Shown here: positions 7,155 through 15,400 of the stretch, piece by piece
Numbering within the stretch: position 1 is the first letter of the stretch
Layout of the letters: the number at the start of each line of letters is the position of its first letter
Assembly: GCA_017452945.1 (NCBI GenBank)
Contig: JAFTLD010000002.1
Coordinates: forward strand, 12,632 to 76,631
Source: Clostridia bacterium
Lineage (GTDB): Bacteria; Bacillota_A; Clostridia; Oscillospirales; CAG-272
Length of the DNA stretch: 64,000 bases
Direction: 5' to 3'
The notes under the pieces: model-generated
What the model was told of the DNA's origin: nothing
What the model saw: the letters and a program-made list of their open reading frames with translations, nothing else
Database searches by the model: none
Program-made: the position numbers and the translations under genes

Positions 7155-8150
7155 ATGAACGTGTGCGACAAGGAATATAAAAATCTGACGCTGCGCCTGG
7201 GCTTTGCGTTGCTGTTGATGCTCGTGCTTTTGCAGGGCTTGATGACGGTGCTGGGCTTTGGGCAGATGCTGTTTGAAACGTTTCTGTCCGAAAAAGTCAG
7301 TAACCTCTTATACTGGGGGCTTTATAACGTATTTTATTTTGCATCCTTTATGTTGCCCGTTCCGTTTTTTATGCTGATCTCCAAAAAGCATAAAAGCGAA
7401 AGAATAGCACTGAACGTGCGTTTTCCCAAGCATTTCGCGCTGCTTGCTGTATCCTGTGTTGGAATTATCACAGCAGCAGGGCAGATCAATTCGCTCCTTG
7501 TTTCGCCATTTGTGGGTGAGAATACGTCCACGCAGGTGCTGCTGGATCTGATCAGCCGTGACAACGGCTATATGGTGGTGCTGATTTTTGTTATGCTGGT
7601 CATCGTACCGCCGTTTTGCGAGGAATTTCTATTCCGCGGACTTGTGCTTGGCAACCTGCTGCCGTATGGCAAGGGCATGGCCATTGTGGGCAGCGCCTTG
7701 CTGTTTGGCATGATGCACCAAAGCTTTTTGCAGTTTTTGTATACGGTGATCGCAGGCGTACTGTTAGGCCTTTTGTACGTTGAGGGCGGTTCGATCTGGC
7801 CGTCTACACTGGTACATATGCTCAACAATCTGCTGTCTTTTGTGCAGATCGTAATCATGGCGCGCGTGCAGGATGAGATGCTTGCCAATCGCATCATGAT
7901 CTGCATGAATCTGCTGGTCATTTTTGCAGGCTGCATGTGCACGCTTATATTGGTTTTGAAGAGTAAAAATCAGCTTAATCAGCCCAAGCGCATGGAAAGC
8001 TTGTTGGGTTACTCCCCCGACCGTGCAACGCCCAAGGCACTCTCTTCGGGGGTGGCGCTGCGCGGATTATTCTCCCCGTCCGTGATCATATTTATAGTTT
8101 TGTGCGTCATCATGGCGGTGCTCAATCTGATTTTGGAGGCTGCGTTATGA
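7155..8150 (+). CDS. CPBP family intramembrane metalloprotease
   Basis: 331-residue multi-pass membrane protein with about eight hydrophobic helices. It carries the CPBP (CAAX protease/bacteriocin-processing) motifs: EEFLFRG near residues 155-161, a second motif HQSFLQF near 187, and HMLNNLLSF near 221; these Glu and His residues form the membrane-embedded active site. Such proteins cleave prenylated or secreted peptides or give bacteriocin self-immunity; the substrate here is unknown. The ATG at 7155 has AAAGGAG 7 bases upstream. The stop overlaps the tadA start (ATGA), so the two are translationally coupled. Confidence 0.85.
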   Translation: MNVCDKEYKNLTLRLGFALLLMLVLLQGLMTVLGFGQMLFETFLSEKVSNLLYWGLYNVFYFASFMLPVPFFMLISKKHKSERIALNVRFPKHFALLAVSCVGIITAAGQINSLLVSPFVGENTSTQVLLDLISRDNGYMVVLIFVMLVIVPPFCEEFLFRGLVLGNLLPYGKGMAIVGSALLFGMMHQSFLQFLYTVIAGVLLGLLYVEGGSIWPSTLVHMLNNLLSFVQIVIMARVQDEMLANRIMICMNLLVIFAGCMCTLILVLKSKNQLNQPKRMESLLGYSPDRATPKALSSGVALRGLFSPSVIIFIVLCVIMAVLNLILEAAL

Positions 8151-8590
8151 GTGATACTGTTTATATGAAGCAAGCATTTGACTTGGCCGTACGGGCAGCG
8201 CAGCTTGGGGAGGTTCCCGTGGGCGCGGTGATGGTCAAGGACGGACAAGTCATCGCCACTGCTCACAATGAGCGGGAATTAATCCCGGACGCCACCGCGC
8301 ATGCCGAGGTGCTGGCTATCCGCCGCGCCTGTGCCGCGCTTGGTACAAACCGTCTTTCGGGCTGCACGCTGTACGTCACGCTTGAGCCCTGTCCCATGTG
8401 TGCGGGGGCTTTGGTCAATGCAAGAGTGGATCGCGTGGTGTTTGGCGCGTACGACGCGCGCGGAGGTGCTTGCGGCAGCCTTTTGCGTATTCAAAAATAT
8501 CCTCTGTATCACATGCCCGAATTTGCAGGCGGTGTGATGGAAGAAGAGTGCAGCACGCTTCTGACCGAATTTTTCAAACAAAAAAGATAA
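8147..8590 (+). CDS. tadA: tRNA adenosine(34) deaminase TadA
   Basis: 147-residue zinc-dependent deaminase converting A34 to inosine in the tRNA-Arg(ACG) anticodon. Zinc ligands and the proton-shuttle Glu are seen in HAEVLAIRRA (His and Glu, about residue 55) and PCPMCAGAL (about residue 85). The N-terminal helix MKQAFDLAVRAAQLGEVPVGAVMV and the NPYNARVDRVVFGAYD-like segment VNARVDRVVFGAYD match the family. The start overlaps the upstream protease stop by 4 bases. The gene ends about 22 bases before topB, giving a three-gene group. Confidence 0.93.
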   Translation: MSDTVYMKQAFDLAVRAAQLGEVPVGAVMVKDGQVIATAHNERELIPDATAHAEVLAIRRACAALGTNRLSGCTLYVTLEPCPMCAGALVNARVDRVVFGAYDARGGACGSLLRIQKYPLYHMPEFAGGVMEEECSTLLTEFFKQKR

Positions 8591-8612
8591 ACTTATGAAA
8601 GGAGAAAACGGT

Positions 8613-10856
8613 ATGATCCTGATACTTGCCGAAAAGCCGAGTCTTGGCAGAAATATTGCCGCTGCCATTGAGCAGATTCCCGGAAACGGGCGCATGCACA
8701 AGTGTGACGGATTTTTAGAGGGCAACGGATACTTGGTTTCCTGGGCGTTTGGCCATCTGTTTTCTCTTGCCGACGTGGAATATTATGCTCCGAGTCCCGA
8801 TGGACGCTGGAGCATGGAGAATTTGCCTTGCTTTCCTGGGCAGTTTCATTTTGAATTGCGCAAGGGAAGCGACAAGCGGGTGGACAGCGGTGTGGTCAAG
8901 CAGTTTGAAACCATTCGAGCGCTGTGCAACCGTGCCGACGTGGATACCATTGTCAATGCCGGGGACGCAGACCGCGAGGGTGAGATCATCATTCGCCTGT
9001 GTATTCAGCATGCACTGACAAATTCCAAAGCGCTCAAAAGACTTTGGCTGCCCGACCAGACGCCCGAAACGGTCATAGCCGCGCTTGCAGATCTGAAGGA
9101 CGCGGTGGATTATGACAGCCTTGCGGGCGAAGGGTTTGCCCGTACGTACATTGATTGGCTGTACGGCGTCAATCTGACGCGCTACGCCACGCTCAAATGC
9201 GGTTCTTTGATGCGTGTGGGACGCGTGATCGTTCCCATCGTGCGCGCCATTTACGAGCGCGACATGGCCATCAAGAACTTCGTGCCGGGCAAGTATTGCG
9301 TCATTGCCAGCAAGGAGCAGACAAACGGTGAGGTGGTCGAGCTTGTGGGCAAGACCAAATTCAAGCCCGAGGAATACGCCAAGGCCGAGCAGATGTGCCG
9401 CGCGTACAATGCGGCCGATGCTATCGTAACGGCAGTCAAGCGCAAAAAGGATACCATCATGCCGGGTAAGCTGTACTCGCTCTCCAAGCTGCAGAGTACG
9501 CTGGCAAAGAAATACAAAATGCCCATGAAGGACAGCCTTGAGATCGTGCAGAGGCTGTACGAGCAGGGATATCTGACCTATCCGAGAACCAACTCGGAGT
9601 ATTTAGCCACAGCCGAGAAGGATAAGGTCAAAAAGATCCTTGCGGGCATTGCCAAGATCGGCTATCCCGTGACCTTCAAGGACAGCAAAAAGATATTTGA
9701 CGACGCAAAAATTGAGTCGCACTCAGCCATCACCCCGACCTACAAGATTCCCGAAAAGGGAAGGCTGAGCGAGGCTGAAAATCAGGTGTATTCCACCGTG
9801 TTCCGCCGCTTTGTGGCGGTGTTCTGCGCCAAGGATTGTCTGGCGGAGCGCACCGAGATCACGGTCAAGGTGGGAGATTATGAGGAATTCTCGCTCAAGG
9901 GTACGGTCATTTTGGAGCCCGGATGGATGAAATACGACGACGGCGGTACCAAGGATAAGGTGCTGCCACGCCTCGAGAAGGGCGACAAGGTCAACCATAT
10001 CTTCAAGCCGACCGAAAAGGAGACCTCACCCCCGAAGCACTATACCACCGAAACACTTTTGAACTATCTCAAAAACCCCTTCCGCGAGGAAAAGGCGGCC
10101 GACGACGAGCAGGCAGCGCAGCTGGCGGACAGCATGGGCGTCAACGATGCAGCTGAGTATAAGGCTATGCTGGAGGGCGTGGAGCTGGGTACCGAGGCAA
10201 CTCGCACCGGTATCATTGACAATGCGCGCAATTCGGGTTACATTCAACTCAAGAAGGACGTGTATACCATCCTGCCCGGCGGTATTTACTTGGTGGAATC
10301 GCTGGACCGTATGGGGATTGGGATGGATAAATATAAGACGTGTGAGATGGGCAGAGCGCTCAAGCAGGTATTCCGCGGACAATCGACGATTGGCGATGCG
10401 GTTGGCCTTGCCGAGCGCGAGATCGGTGCCATCTTCCGCGCCCAGCATGAGGGACTTGGCGGTGAGCATGATATCGGCATGTTCGGTGACCATATCGGCA
10501 CGTGTCCCATGTGCGGCAAGGAAATCAAGCGCATGCGCTACGGTTACTCCTGCACGGGGTATAAAGAGGGCTGTCCGTTCCATATCAATACGTATATCTG
10601 CGGCAAAACCATTTCCATCGGGCTTGCCAAGCAGCTGATCGAGTGTGGTGAGACCGAGGTGCTGGACGGCTTTGTGTCGCAAAAATCGGGTAAGAGCTTT
10701 ACGGCAAAGCTCAAAATGAAGGATGGCAAGACTACGTTCGTTTTTGTAGATACACCGCGTCCGCAGCAATCGAGCGCACCCATGAGCGGCGGCACGTGGG
10801 CAGATCCCGCAAGTGAATTCCCACCCATCCCCGATGAGCCGCCTTCATGGTTATAA
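8613..10856 (+). CDS. topB: DNA topoisomerase III (type IA)
   Basis: 747-residue type IA topoisomerase. The N-terminal TOPRIM domain begins MILILAEKPSLGRNIAAAIE and contains DADREGE (about residues 117-123, Mg-binding acids). The active-site Tyr lies in GYLTYPRTNSEYL (about 320). The C-terminus has a zinc-binding finger CPMCGKEIKRM...CTGYKEGCPF (about 630-655) and a proline-rich tail. The ATG at 8613 is chosen because AAAGGAG lies 8 bases upstream; an ATG at 8595 overlaps that site. This type of TopB with a single finger is found on chromosomes and conjugative elements, but no conjugation genes are seen here. Confidence 0.93.
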   Translation: MILILAEKPSLGRNIAAAIEQIPGNGRMHKCDGFLEGNGYLVSWAFGHLFSLADVEYYAPSPDGRWSMENLPCFPGQFHFELRKGSDKRVDSGVVKQFETIRALCNRADVDTIVNAGDADREGEIIIRLCIQHALTNSKALKRLWLPDQTPETVIAALADLKDAVDYDSLAGEGFARTYIDWLYGVNLTRYATLKCGSLMRVGRVIVPIVRAIYERDMAIKNFVPGKYCVIASKEQTNGEVVELVGKTKFKPEEYAKAEQMCRAYNAADAIVTAVKRKKDTIMPGKLYSLSKLQSTLAKKYKMPMKDSLEIVQRLYEQGYLTYPRTNSEYLATAEKDKVKKILAGIAKIGYPVTFKDSKKIFDDAKIESHSAITPTYKIPEKGRLSEAENQVYSTVFRRFVAVFCAKDCLAERTEITVKVGDYEEFSLKGTVILEPGWMKYDDGGTKDKVLPRLEKGDKVNHIFKPTEKETSPPKHYTTETLLNYLKNPFREEKAADDEQAAQLADSMGVNDAAEYKAMLEGVELGTEATRTGIIDNARNSGYIQLKKDVYTILPGGIYLVESLDRMGIGMDKYKTCEMGRALKQVFRGQSTIGDAVGLAEREIGAIFRAQHEGLGGEHDIGMFGDHIGTCPMCGKEIKRMRYGYSCTGYKEGCPFHINTYICGKTISIGLAKQLIECGETEVLDGFVSQKSGKSFTAKLKMKDGKTTFVFVDTPRPQQSSAPMSGGTWADPASEFPPIPDEPPSWL

Positions 10857-11005
10857 AATAACCATGAATCAAGCCGCAGGCTTGTATGCAATAAACGCGC
10901 TTGCGTGTTGTATGGAATTGCAACACAGTTGCGCATGGCATCACGCGAGAGCGTGCATTCCTATGCTTCCCGTGGCGATCCCACGCATATTTTTCGTTGA
11001 TTATC
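10857..11005 (+). repeat. Run of short hairpins between topB and the kinase
   Basis: Several small inverted repeats in series: AAGCCGCAGGCTT, ACGCGCTTGCGTGT, GCAACACAGTTGC, CACGCGAGAGCGTG and TCCCGTGGCGATCCCACG. The AAGCCGCAGGCTT unit resembles AAGCCGTAGGCTT near 2406, so this is probably a dispersed palindromic repeat cluster. No T-run follows. Confidence 0.5.
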
Positions 11006-11017
11006 AAAGGAGCAATT

Positions 11018-11503
11018 ATGTCCATCATCTTAATCGGCATGCCCTCGTGCGGCAAAAGCACGCTTGGGGTATTGCTTGCCAAAAAACTGGGGCTGGAATT
11101 CATTGATTCCGATCTCTTGATCCAAAAAAAGCACGGAAAGCTACTGCACGAGCTGATTGCCGAGCATGGAAACGAGGGCTTTCTCGCGTTTGAAGCCGCG
11201 GTCAACTGCTCGCTTGAAGCCACGGACGCGGTCATTGCCACGGGCGGCAGCGCGGTGTATAGCCAAGAGGCCATGCGCCACCTTGCGAGCTTAGGCAAGA
11301 TCGTGTATATCCATATTTCTTATGAGGAAATGGAGGCGCGCCTTGGTGACTACGCGCACCGCGGTGTCATCATGCCCGCAGGGTACACGCTGCGCGATTT
11401 GTACGACGAGCGCACGGCGCTGTACGAAAAATACGCCCACGTGACCGTTTCGGGCGAGGGCGGCATGTCCGCAGCCATCGAGAGGATCGTGCGTGAATTA
11501 TAA
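11018..11503 (+). CDS. Shikimate kinase-like P-loop kinase
   Basis: 161-residue kinase of the AroK fold. Walker A GMPSCGKST is at residues 7-15, the substrate-binding Asp in DSD at 30-32, a lid Arg in YAHRGVIMP, and RTALYEKYA near 140 like the C-terminal shikimate-binding Arg. Two usual features are changed: the Arg after Phe in the F-R-x-x-E motif is Leu (F55-L56-A-F-E59), and the GGG motif reads GGS. The protein may phosphorylate shikimate inefficiently or act on another small molecule. AAAGGAG lies 5 bases before the ATG. It stands apart from any aromatic-pathway gene and is followed by a bidirectional terminator. Confidence 0.75.
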   Translation: MSIILIGMPSCGKSTLGVLLAKKLGLEFIDSDLLIQKKHGKLLHELIAEHGNEGFLAFEAAVNCSLEATDAVIATGGSAVYSQEAMRHLASLGKIVYIHISYEEMEARLGDYAHRGVIMPAGYTLRDLYDERTALYEKYAHVTVSGEGGMSAAIERIVREL

Positions 11504-11590
11504 CGTCGCAGGGCCGGCTTTACGCCCCCGCCTCGCCATTTTTGTAAGGGCGGACCGCGAGCGACGGTCCTGAAACAATCGAAAAATGAA

Positions 11591-11622
11591 AAGCAAGCCT
11601 GATTTTTTCGGCTTGCTTTTTA
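11591..11622. terminator. Bidirectional terminator
   Basis: AAGCAAGCC/GGCTTGCTT stem (11591-11618) with A-run before and T-run after, lying between the convergent kinase and XRE genes. Confidence 0.8.
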
Positions 11623-11892
11623 TTCTTTATGCGTTTTGATAAATTCCTTGATGTCTTCCAAAAGCTTGATATCTTGGGCAGAGATCTGCTCGTATTCGTC
11701 GAGCCCTAACAGATAACGCGGATCAAGCGCCAAAATCTGGCAGATCCTGCGCAGCTGCTCCATGCTGGGTTCTTGTATACCTCGTTCGATTTTGGAGTAA
11801 TTGGATTGATTCATGGGAATCAGCTTGGCCATGTCGCTTTGTAAAAGATCCATATCTTCACGTGCATTTCGGATTTTGGTCCCGAAGTTCAT
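11620..11892 (-). CDS. XRE-family transcriptional regulator
   Basis: 90-residue protein that is almost only a Cro/C1-type helix-turn-helix: IRNAREDMDLLQSDMAKLIP, then MNQSNYSKIERGIQEPS (recognition helix around residues 28-40), LRRICQILALDPRYLLGL and a short C-terminal helix. No sensor domain is visible. GGAGGG lies 6 bases before the ATG. It is divergent from the collagen-like lipoprotein gene, and a palindrome plus half-site (11949-11995) sit on that gene's promoter, so the simplest reading is a local repressor of the lipoprotein. Confidence 0.85.
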   Translation of the reverse strand: MNFGTKIRNAREDMDLLQSDMAKLIPMNQSNYSKIERGIQEPSMEQLRRICQILALDPRYLLGLDEYEQISAQDIKLLEDIKEFIKTHKE

Positions 11893-11940
11893 AAGTATCC
11901 CTCCTGTCTGCCTTATTATATAGCATTTTTACCAAATATA

Positions 11941-11969
11941 TTGACAAGTAGTTAAAAATGTGATACAAT
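11941..11969 (+). promoter_or_regulatory. Promoter of the collagen-like lipoprotein gene
   Basis: TTGACA (11941-11946), 17-bp spacer ending TGA, TACAAT (11964-11969); start of the gene 46 bases downstream. Confidence 0.8.
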
Positions 11970-11995
11970 AAGTCGAATAGTTAAAAATTAACTAT
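11949..11995. promoter_or_regulatory. Candidate operator for the divergent XRE regulator
   Basis: Perfect inverted repeat ATAGTTAA-AAA-TTAACTAT (11977-11995) just after the -10, plus the same half-site TAGTTAAAAAT at 11949-11959 inside the promoter spacer, 29 bp (about three helix turns) away. Confidence 0.6.
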
Positions 11996-12015
11996 AATAT
12001 TTATGGAGGGACATT

Positions 12016-14763
12016 ATGAAAAGAAATGTGATCAGCATCGTTGCTATAGCTATAGTGTTAGCAGCGATTATGGTACTCACAAGCTGCTCTGCTTTGAAGG
12101 GTGAGACCGGCCCGCAAGGCGAACAAGGCTTGCAAGGCATCCAAGGCCCACAGGGCGAACAAGGCCCACAGGGCGAACAAGGCCCACAGGGCGAACAAGG
12201 TCCGCAGGGCGAACAAGGCCCTCAGGGCGAACAGGGCATCCAGGGTGAACAGGGCATCCAAGGCGAACAGGGCATCCAAGGTGAGCAAGGTCCTCAGGGT
12301 GAACAAGGTCCTCAGGGTGAACAGGGTATCCAGGGCGAACAGGGCATCCAGGGTGAACAAGGTCCTCAGGGTGAACAAGGCCCTCAGGGTGAACAAGGCC
12401 CTCAAGGCGAACAAGGCCCTCAGGGTGAGCAGGGCATTCAGGGCGAACAAGGCCCTCAGGGTGAGCAAGGCCCTCAGGGTGAACAAGGCATTCAGGGTGA
12501 AGTCGGTAACGGCATTGCGTCTGTCAAGCTGACCTCTACCGATGGCTTGATCGACACCTATACCATTACTTTCACAAACGGCTCTCAAACTACCTATACC
12601 GTGGTGAACGGTGCTGACGGTGTGCAGGGTGAGCAGGGTGAAAAGGGTGATACCGGTGCCACGGGTAAGTCCGCTTATGAGCTTTACTGTGAACAATATG
12701 ATTACGAAGGCACTCTGGAGGAGTGGCTGGAGATCATCAACTCCGAAATTTTCAATAACTATACCGTTGTCTTTGATTTGAACGGCGGTACAGGCACCGC
12801 AGACTTTGTCCGCAAGGTGACTGTCCGTTCGGGTCATAGCGTGGCTCTGACAATTCCCGAGAGAGAGGGATACATGTTCCTTGGCTGGTATACGGGTGAA
12901 GGCGTCAACGAGGCGCAGATCACTGCGGATAATCGCGTATCCCATAATATGACGCTTACCGCCAAGTGGGGAATCAAGACCTCTACCGTCAAATTCCTTG
13001 ACTATTACGGTGACGTGATCACCGAAGAAACCGTCAACTGGGGCGAGGCAGCAAATGCTCCCGTGCCTCCCACGGTAACCGGCTATTATTTCCTGAAATG
13101 GGACAAGAGCTTTGACAGTATCACCGCGAATACCACCGTCAAGGCACTTTATGCGCCCATTACTTATACCGTCAGCTTCGATACCAACGGTGGCAGTGAG
13201 GTAGCTACGCAGGAAGTGTATGTAGGTCAGTCTCCCATGCAGCCTGCCGATCCCTATAAGGAAGGGCATTATTTTATCGGGTGGTATCTGGACGAAGCAT
13301 TTACACAGCCCTATGCGTTTGACAAGGCATTGACCGACGGTGCGATCGTCTACGCATACTTCAACGAGAGCAAGCCGATCTATACCGCAGAGGATCTGAG
13401 AAACATTGCACAGGATCCTTACGGACGCTACTATTTGGCGAATGATATTGATCTTGAAGGTACAGAACTGATTCCCATCGATTATTTCTATGGAATTTTA
13501 GACGGTAACGGTTATAAAATCTGTAATTATAATTTGTCTGTTTTGGATTCCGGGGATTTCGGATTTATCCGTTATAACTATGGCGTGATTAAGAATTTGA
13601 CCTTCAGTGATCTCATTATTTCGGTAAATATCAGCAACGCAAGTAATGCTGTAGGTGCTGTAGTAGGTGTGAACGAAGAAAGCGGTGTGATTGAAAATTG
13701 CAGAGTAAACGATGGTTACATGACACTGTATTCTTATTACGGCACTAAAACCGGTCGACTTATCGGTCTGAAAGTAGGCGGTGTTGCCGGCACCAATCGT
13801 GGAAAAATTACCGAAACGCATGCAAGCGTGGAGGCCACGTTACATATGCAATGTCATGCGATGAATAACAATTCAGGTGTTATGTCCCATGCTGATACAG
13901 TATACAATCAAGCATATATCGGCGGTTTGGTTGGCAACATGTCAGGAAATGCATATATGGCTGACTGTACTGCAGAGTTTACTTTGACAGCCAAGCAAGC
14001 TTCTACACGCGAAAAATCTGTTGATTTAGCCATAGCAACGTTGGATATGGGCAGTGCAATCGGTGATATCGCTGACAATTCCGTTGTGAAAAACTGCAGT
14101 GCCATAGTGCATGCAACCCTGTGTAGAGATGGATTAGGCGATATGCAGTCATTCTCCGTCGGCGGATTCGCAGCGTCTGTTAACAATGATTCCAAGATTA
14201 CCGAGTGCTTTGCAAGCGGTAGTATTTCCAATGAAGGGTATTCTCATTGGCAGGTAAATGCGGGTGGCTTTATCGGTGCTCAAAATGCATATGTCGGTAA
14301 CTGTTACGCAACTACCGATCTGAATATCACTGCAACGCATGAAAATGCATTCGTGGGCGGTTTTGCCGGTTATCACTCCGGAACAACCCAGAACTGCTAT
14401 AGCGCGGGTAGTGTGATTACCAGCACAAATGGCCCCACCGGCGGCTTTGCAGGAAAGAATGCAGAGGGTGGCGCAATTAACAAGTGCTTCAGTGCAAGCA
14501 ATCTCCAAACGACCAATTATAATGTCAGTTATTTTGTCGGTATGGCTGTCAGCGCTTCTGCTACTGTCAAGTGTTACTATGATAGCAATGCAACCGTAAC
14601 AGTTCATGGCTCTGCATATACGCCCGAGGAAAGTAAAGCAACTCCTTTGGAATCGACTTCGCTGTGGAATGAGGATTTCCTTAGCAATACGTTGACATGG
14701 AAGACGGATGTTTGGGATATGCCCGGAACACAACTTCCCACGCTGAAGGCATTCATCAAATAA
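12016..14763 (+). CDS. Collagen-like surface lipoprotein with InlB-type and GLUG-like repeats
   Basis: 915-residue predicted lipoprotein. A signal peptide ends in the lipobox LTSC (Cys24). Residues 29 to about 165 are some 45 uninterrupted Gly-X-Y triplets, mostly GPQGEQ and GIQGEQ, predicting a collagen-like triple-helical stalk. A short linker and a second G-X-Y piece end in [25 protein letters not shown] sequence (about 218-238), often seen after bacterial collagen repeats. Then come three InlB_B/Flg_new-type beta repeats (VVFDLNGG..., about 250; [11 protein letters not shown]..., about 320; [10 protein letters not shown]..., about 382), and a long C-terminal right-handed beta-helix-like part with GLUG-type units ([23 protein letters not shown]). 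It is likely a trimeric adhesin or glycan-binding stalk; ligand unknown. Ends without a sortase motif. Confidence 0.85.
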   Translation: MKRNVISIVAIAIVLAAIMVLTSCSALKGETGPQGEQGLQGIQGPQGEQGPQGEQGPQGEQGPQGEQGPQGEQGIQGEQGIQGEQGIQGEQGPQGEQGPQGEQGIQGEQGIQGEQGPQGEQGPQGEQGPQGEQGPQGEQGIQGEQGPQGEQGPQGEQGIQGEVGNGIASVKLTSTDGLIDTYTITFTNGSQTTYTVVNGADGVQGEQGEKGDTGATGKSAYELYCEQYDYEGTLEEWLEIINSEIFNNYTVVFDLNGGTGTADFVRKVTVRSGHSVALTIPEREGYMFLGWYTGEGVNEAQITADNRVSHNMTLTAKWGIKTSTVKFLDYYGDVITEETVNWGEAANAPVPPTVTGYYFLKWDKSFDSITANTTVKALYAPITYTVSFDTNGGSEVATQEVYVGQSPMQPADPYKEGHYFIGWYLDEAFTQPYAFDKALTDGAIVYAYFNESKPIYTAEDLRNIAQDPYGRYYLANDIDLEGTELIPIDYFYGILDGNGYKICNYNLSVLDSGDFGFIRYNYGVIKNLTFSDLIISVNISNASNAVGAVVGVNEESGVIENCRVNDGYMTLYSYYGTKTGRLIGLKVGGVAGTNRGKITETHASVEATLHMQCHAMNNNSGVMSHADTVYNQAYIGGLVGNMSGNAYMADCTAEFTLTAKQASTREKSVDLAIATLDMGSAIGDIADNSVVKNCSAIVHATLCRDGLGDMQSFSVGGFAASVNNDSKITECFASGSISNEGYSHWQVNAGGFIGAQNAYVGNCYATTDLNITATHENAFVGGFAGYHSGTTQNCYSAGSVITSTNGPTGGFAGKNAEGGAINKCFSASNLQTTNYNVSYFVGMAVSASATVKCYYDSNATVTVHGSAYTPEESKATPLESTSLWNEDFLSNTLTWKTDVWDMPGTQLPTLKAFIK
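12100..12510 (+). repeat. In-gene 18-bp collagen-coding tandem repeat
   Basis: DNA units coding GPQGEQ or GIQGEQ (GGCCCTCAGGGTGAACAA and variants) in tandem. Third-base differences between units (CCA/CCG/CCT, GGC/GGT) show the array is not a very recent expansion, although slippage and recombination remain likely. Confidence 0.9.
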
Positions 14764-14856
14764 TAAGGATTAAGCCCACCGAGCCAACGACTGCATAAGT
14801 GGTTGGCTCGGATCGGTTGATCAATCGAACAAGATCAAATAAAAGGACGGTTTATT

Positions 14857-15345
14857 GTGATGAATGAATACACAAGGCCCACGCCCGCAAAAAAGGGTAC
14901 TGTTTTCTACATATCCAGAGTCAGTGTCTGGCGAATTATCAAAAAAATAATCAGTATCGTTATCGAGAATGTTCTCGGCATCCTTCTGGCAACGGTGTTA
15001 GGTCTTATTCCGATTGTCGGAGGAATCATTGCGATTGTCATTTACGTATTGCTTGCGTTGAGCAATCTGTTCGGTATTCTCGATCTGATTCTTTATTGCG
15101 TTACCTCGACCAAGATAACCTCAACGGGAATTTGCGGCTTTGATGAAAACAACATCCCCTTTGATCTCCCTGCAAAGTGGATTCTTGGGGTTTCCCGTAC
15201 GGGCAGGAAGGTATATATTGAAGGTTACGTAGTCAAGAAAAACGGAAAGACCAGAGATTGTACAATTATTCTTCGCGTGGCTCACGCAGAGGAATTCGTG
15301 CAGGCATATCGTGACAATAGAATTAAGATGGTAATCAATGAATAA
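14857..15345 (+). CDS. Small membrane protein with C-terminal soluble domain
   Basis: About 162 residues, unrecognised. After a charged N-terminus, two to three hydrophobic helices (IVIENVLGILLATVLGLIPI, GGIIAIVIYVLLALSNLFGI, about residues 33-85) precede a soluble beta-rich C-terminus (CTSTKITSTGICGFDE... to VAHAEEFVQAYRDNRIKMVI) that resembles a bacterial PH-like domain in its pattern; this is a weak inference. The start may be GTG 14857 or the adjacent ATG 14860 (AAAGGA 9-12 bases upstream). It follows the lipoprotein by 93 bases and may be co-transcribed. Confidence 0.65.
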   Translation: MMNEYTRPTPAKKGTVFYISRVSVWRIIKKIISIVIENVLGILLATVLGLIPIVGGIIAIVIYVLLALSNLFGILDLILYCVTSTKITSTGICGFDENNIPFDLPAKWILGVSRTGRKVYIEGYVVKKNGKTRDCTIILRVAHAEEFVQAYRDNRIKMVINE

Positions 15346-15353
15346 ATCTGCCT

Positions 15354-15396
15354 CATAATAAATGGCTGAGCCTGATGGGCTCAGCCATTTATTATG
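15354..15396. terminator. Bidirectional terminator
   Basis: Perfect 19-bp stem CATAATAAATGGCTGAGCC with its complement, loop of 5 bases, TTTTTT on the plus side. Separates the small membrane protein from the convergent ABC genes. Confidence 0.85.
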
Positions 15397-15400
15397 TTTT

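Noticed and set aside
8613..10856. TopB as a marker of an integrative conjugative element
   Set aside because: No relaxase, type IV secretion, integrase or attachment sites nearby; the gene sits in a housekeeping operon with tadA.
12100..12510. Possible CRISPR-like or satellite array
   Set aside because: Units are contiguous without spacers and translate perfectly as Gly-X-Y collagen triplets.
12058..13269. Minus-strand open frame with [14 protein letters not shown] repeats
   Set aside because: It is the reverse complement of the collagen-coding repeat; the regular hydrophobic pattern is an artefact of the 18-bp repeat.
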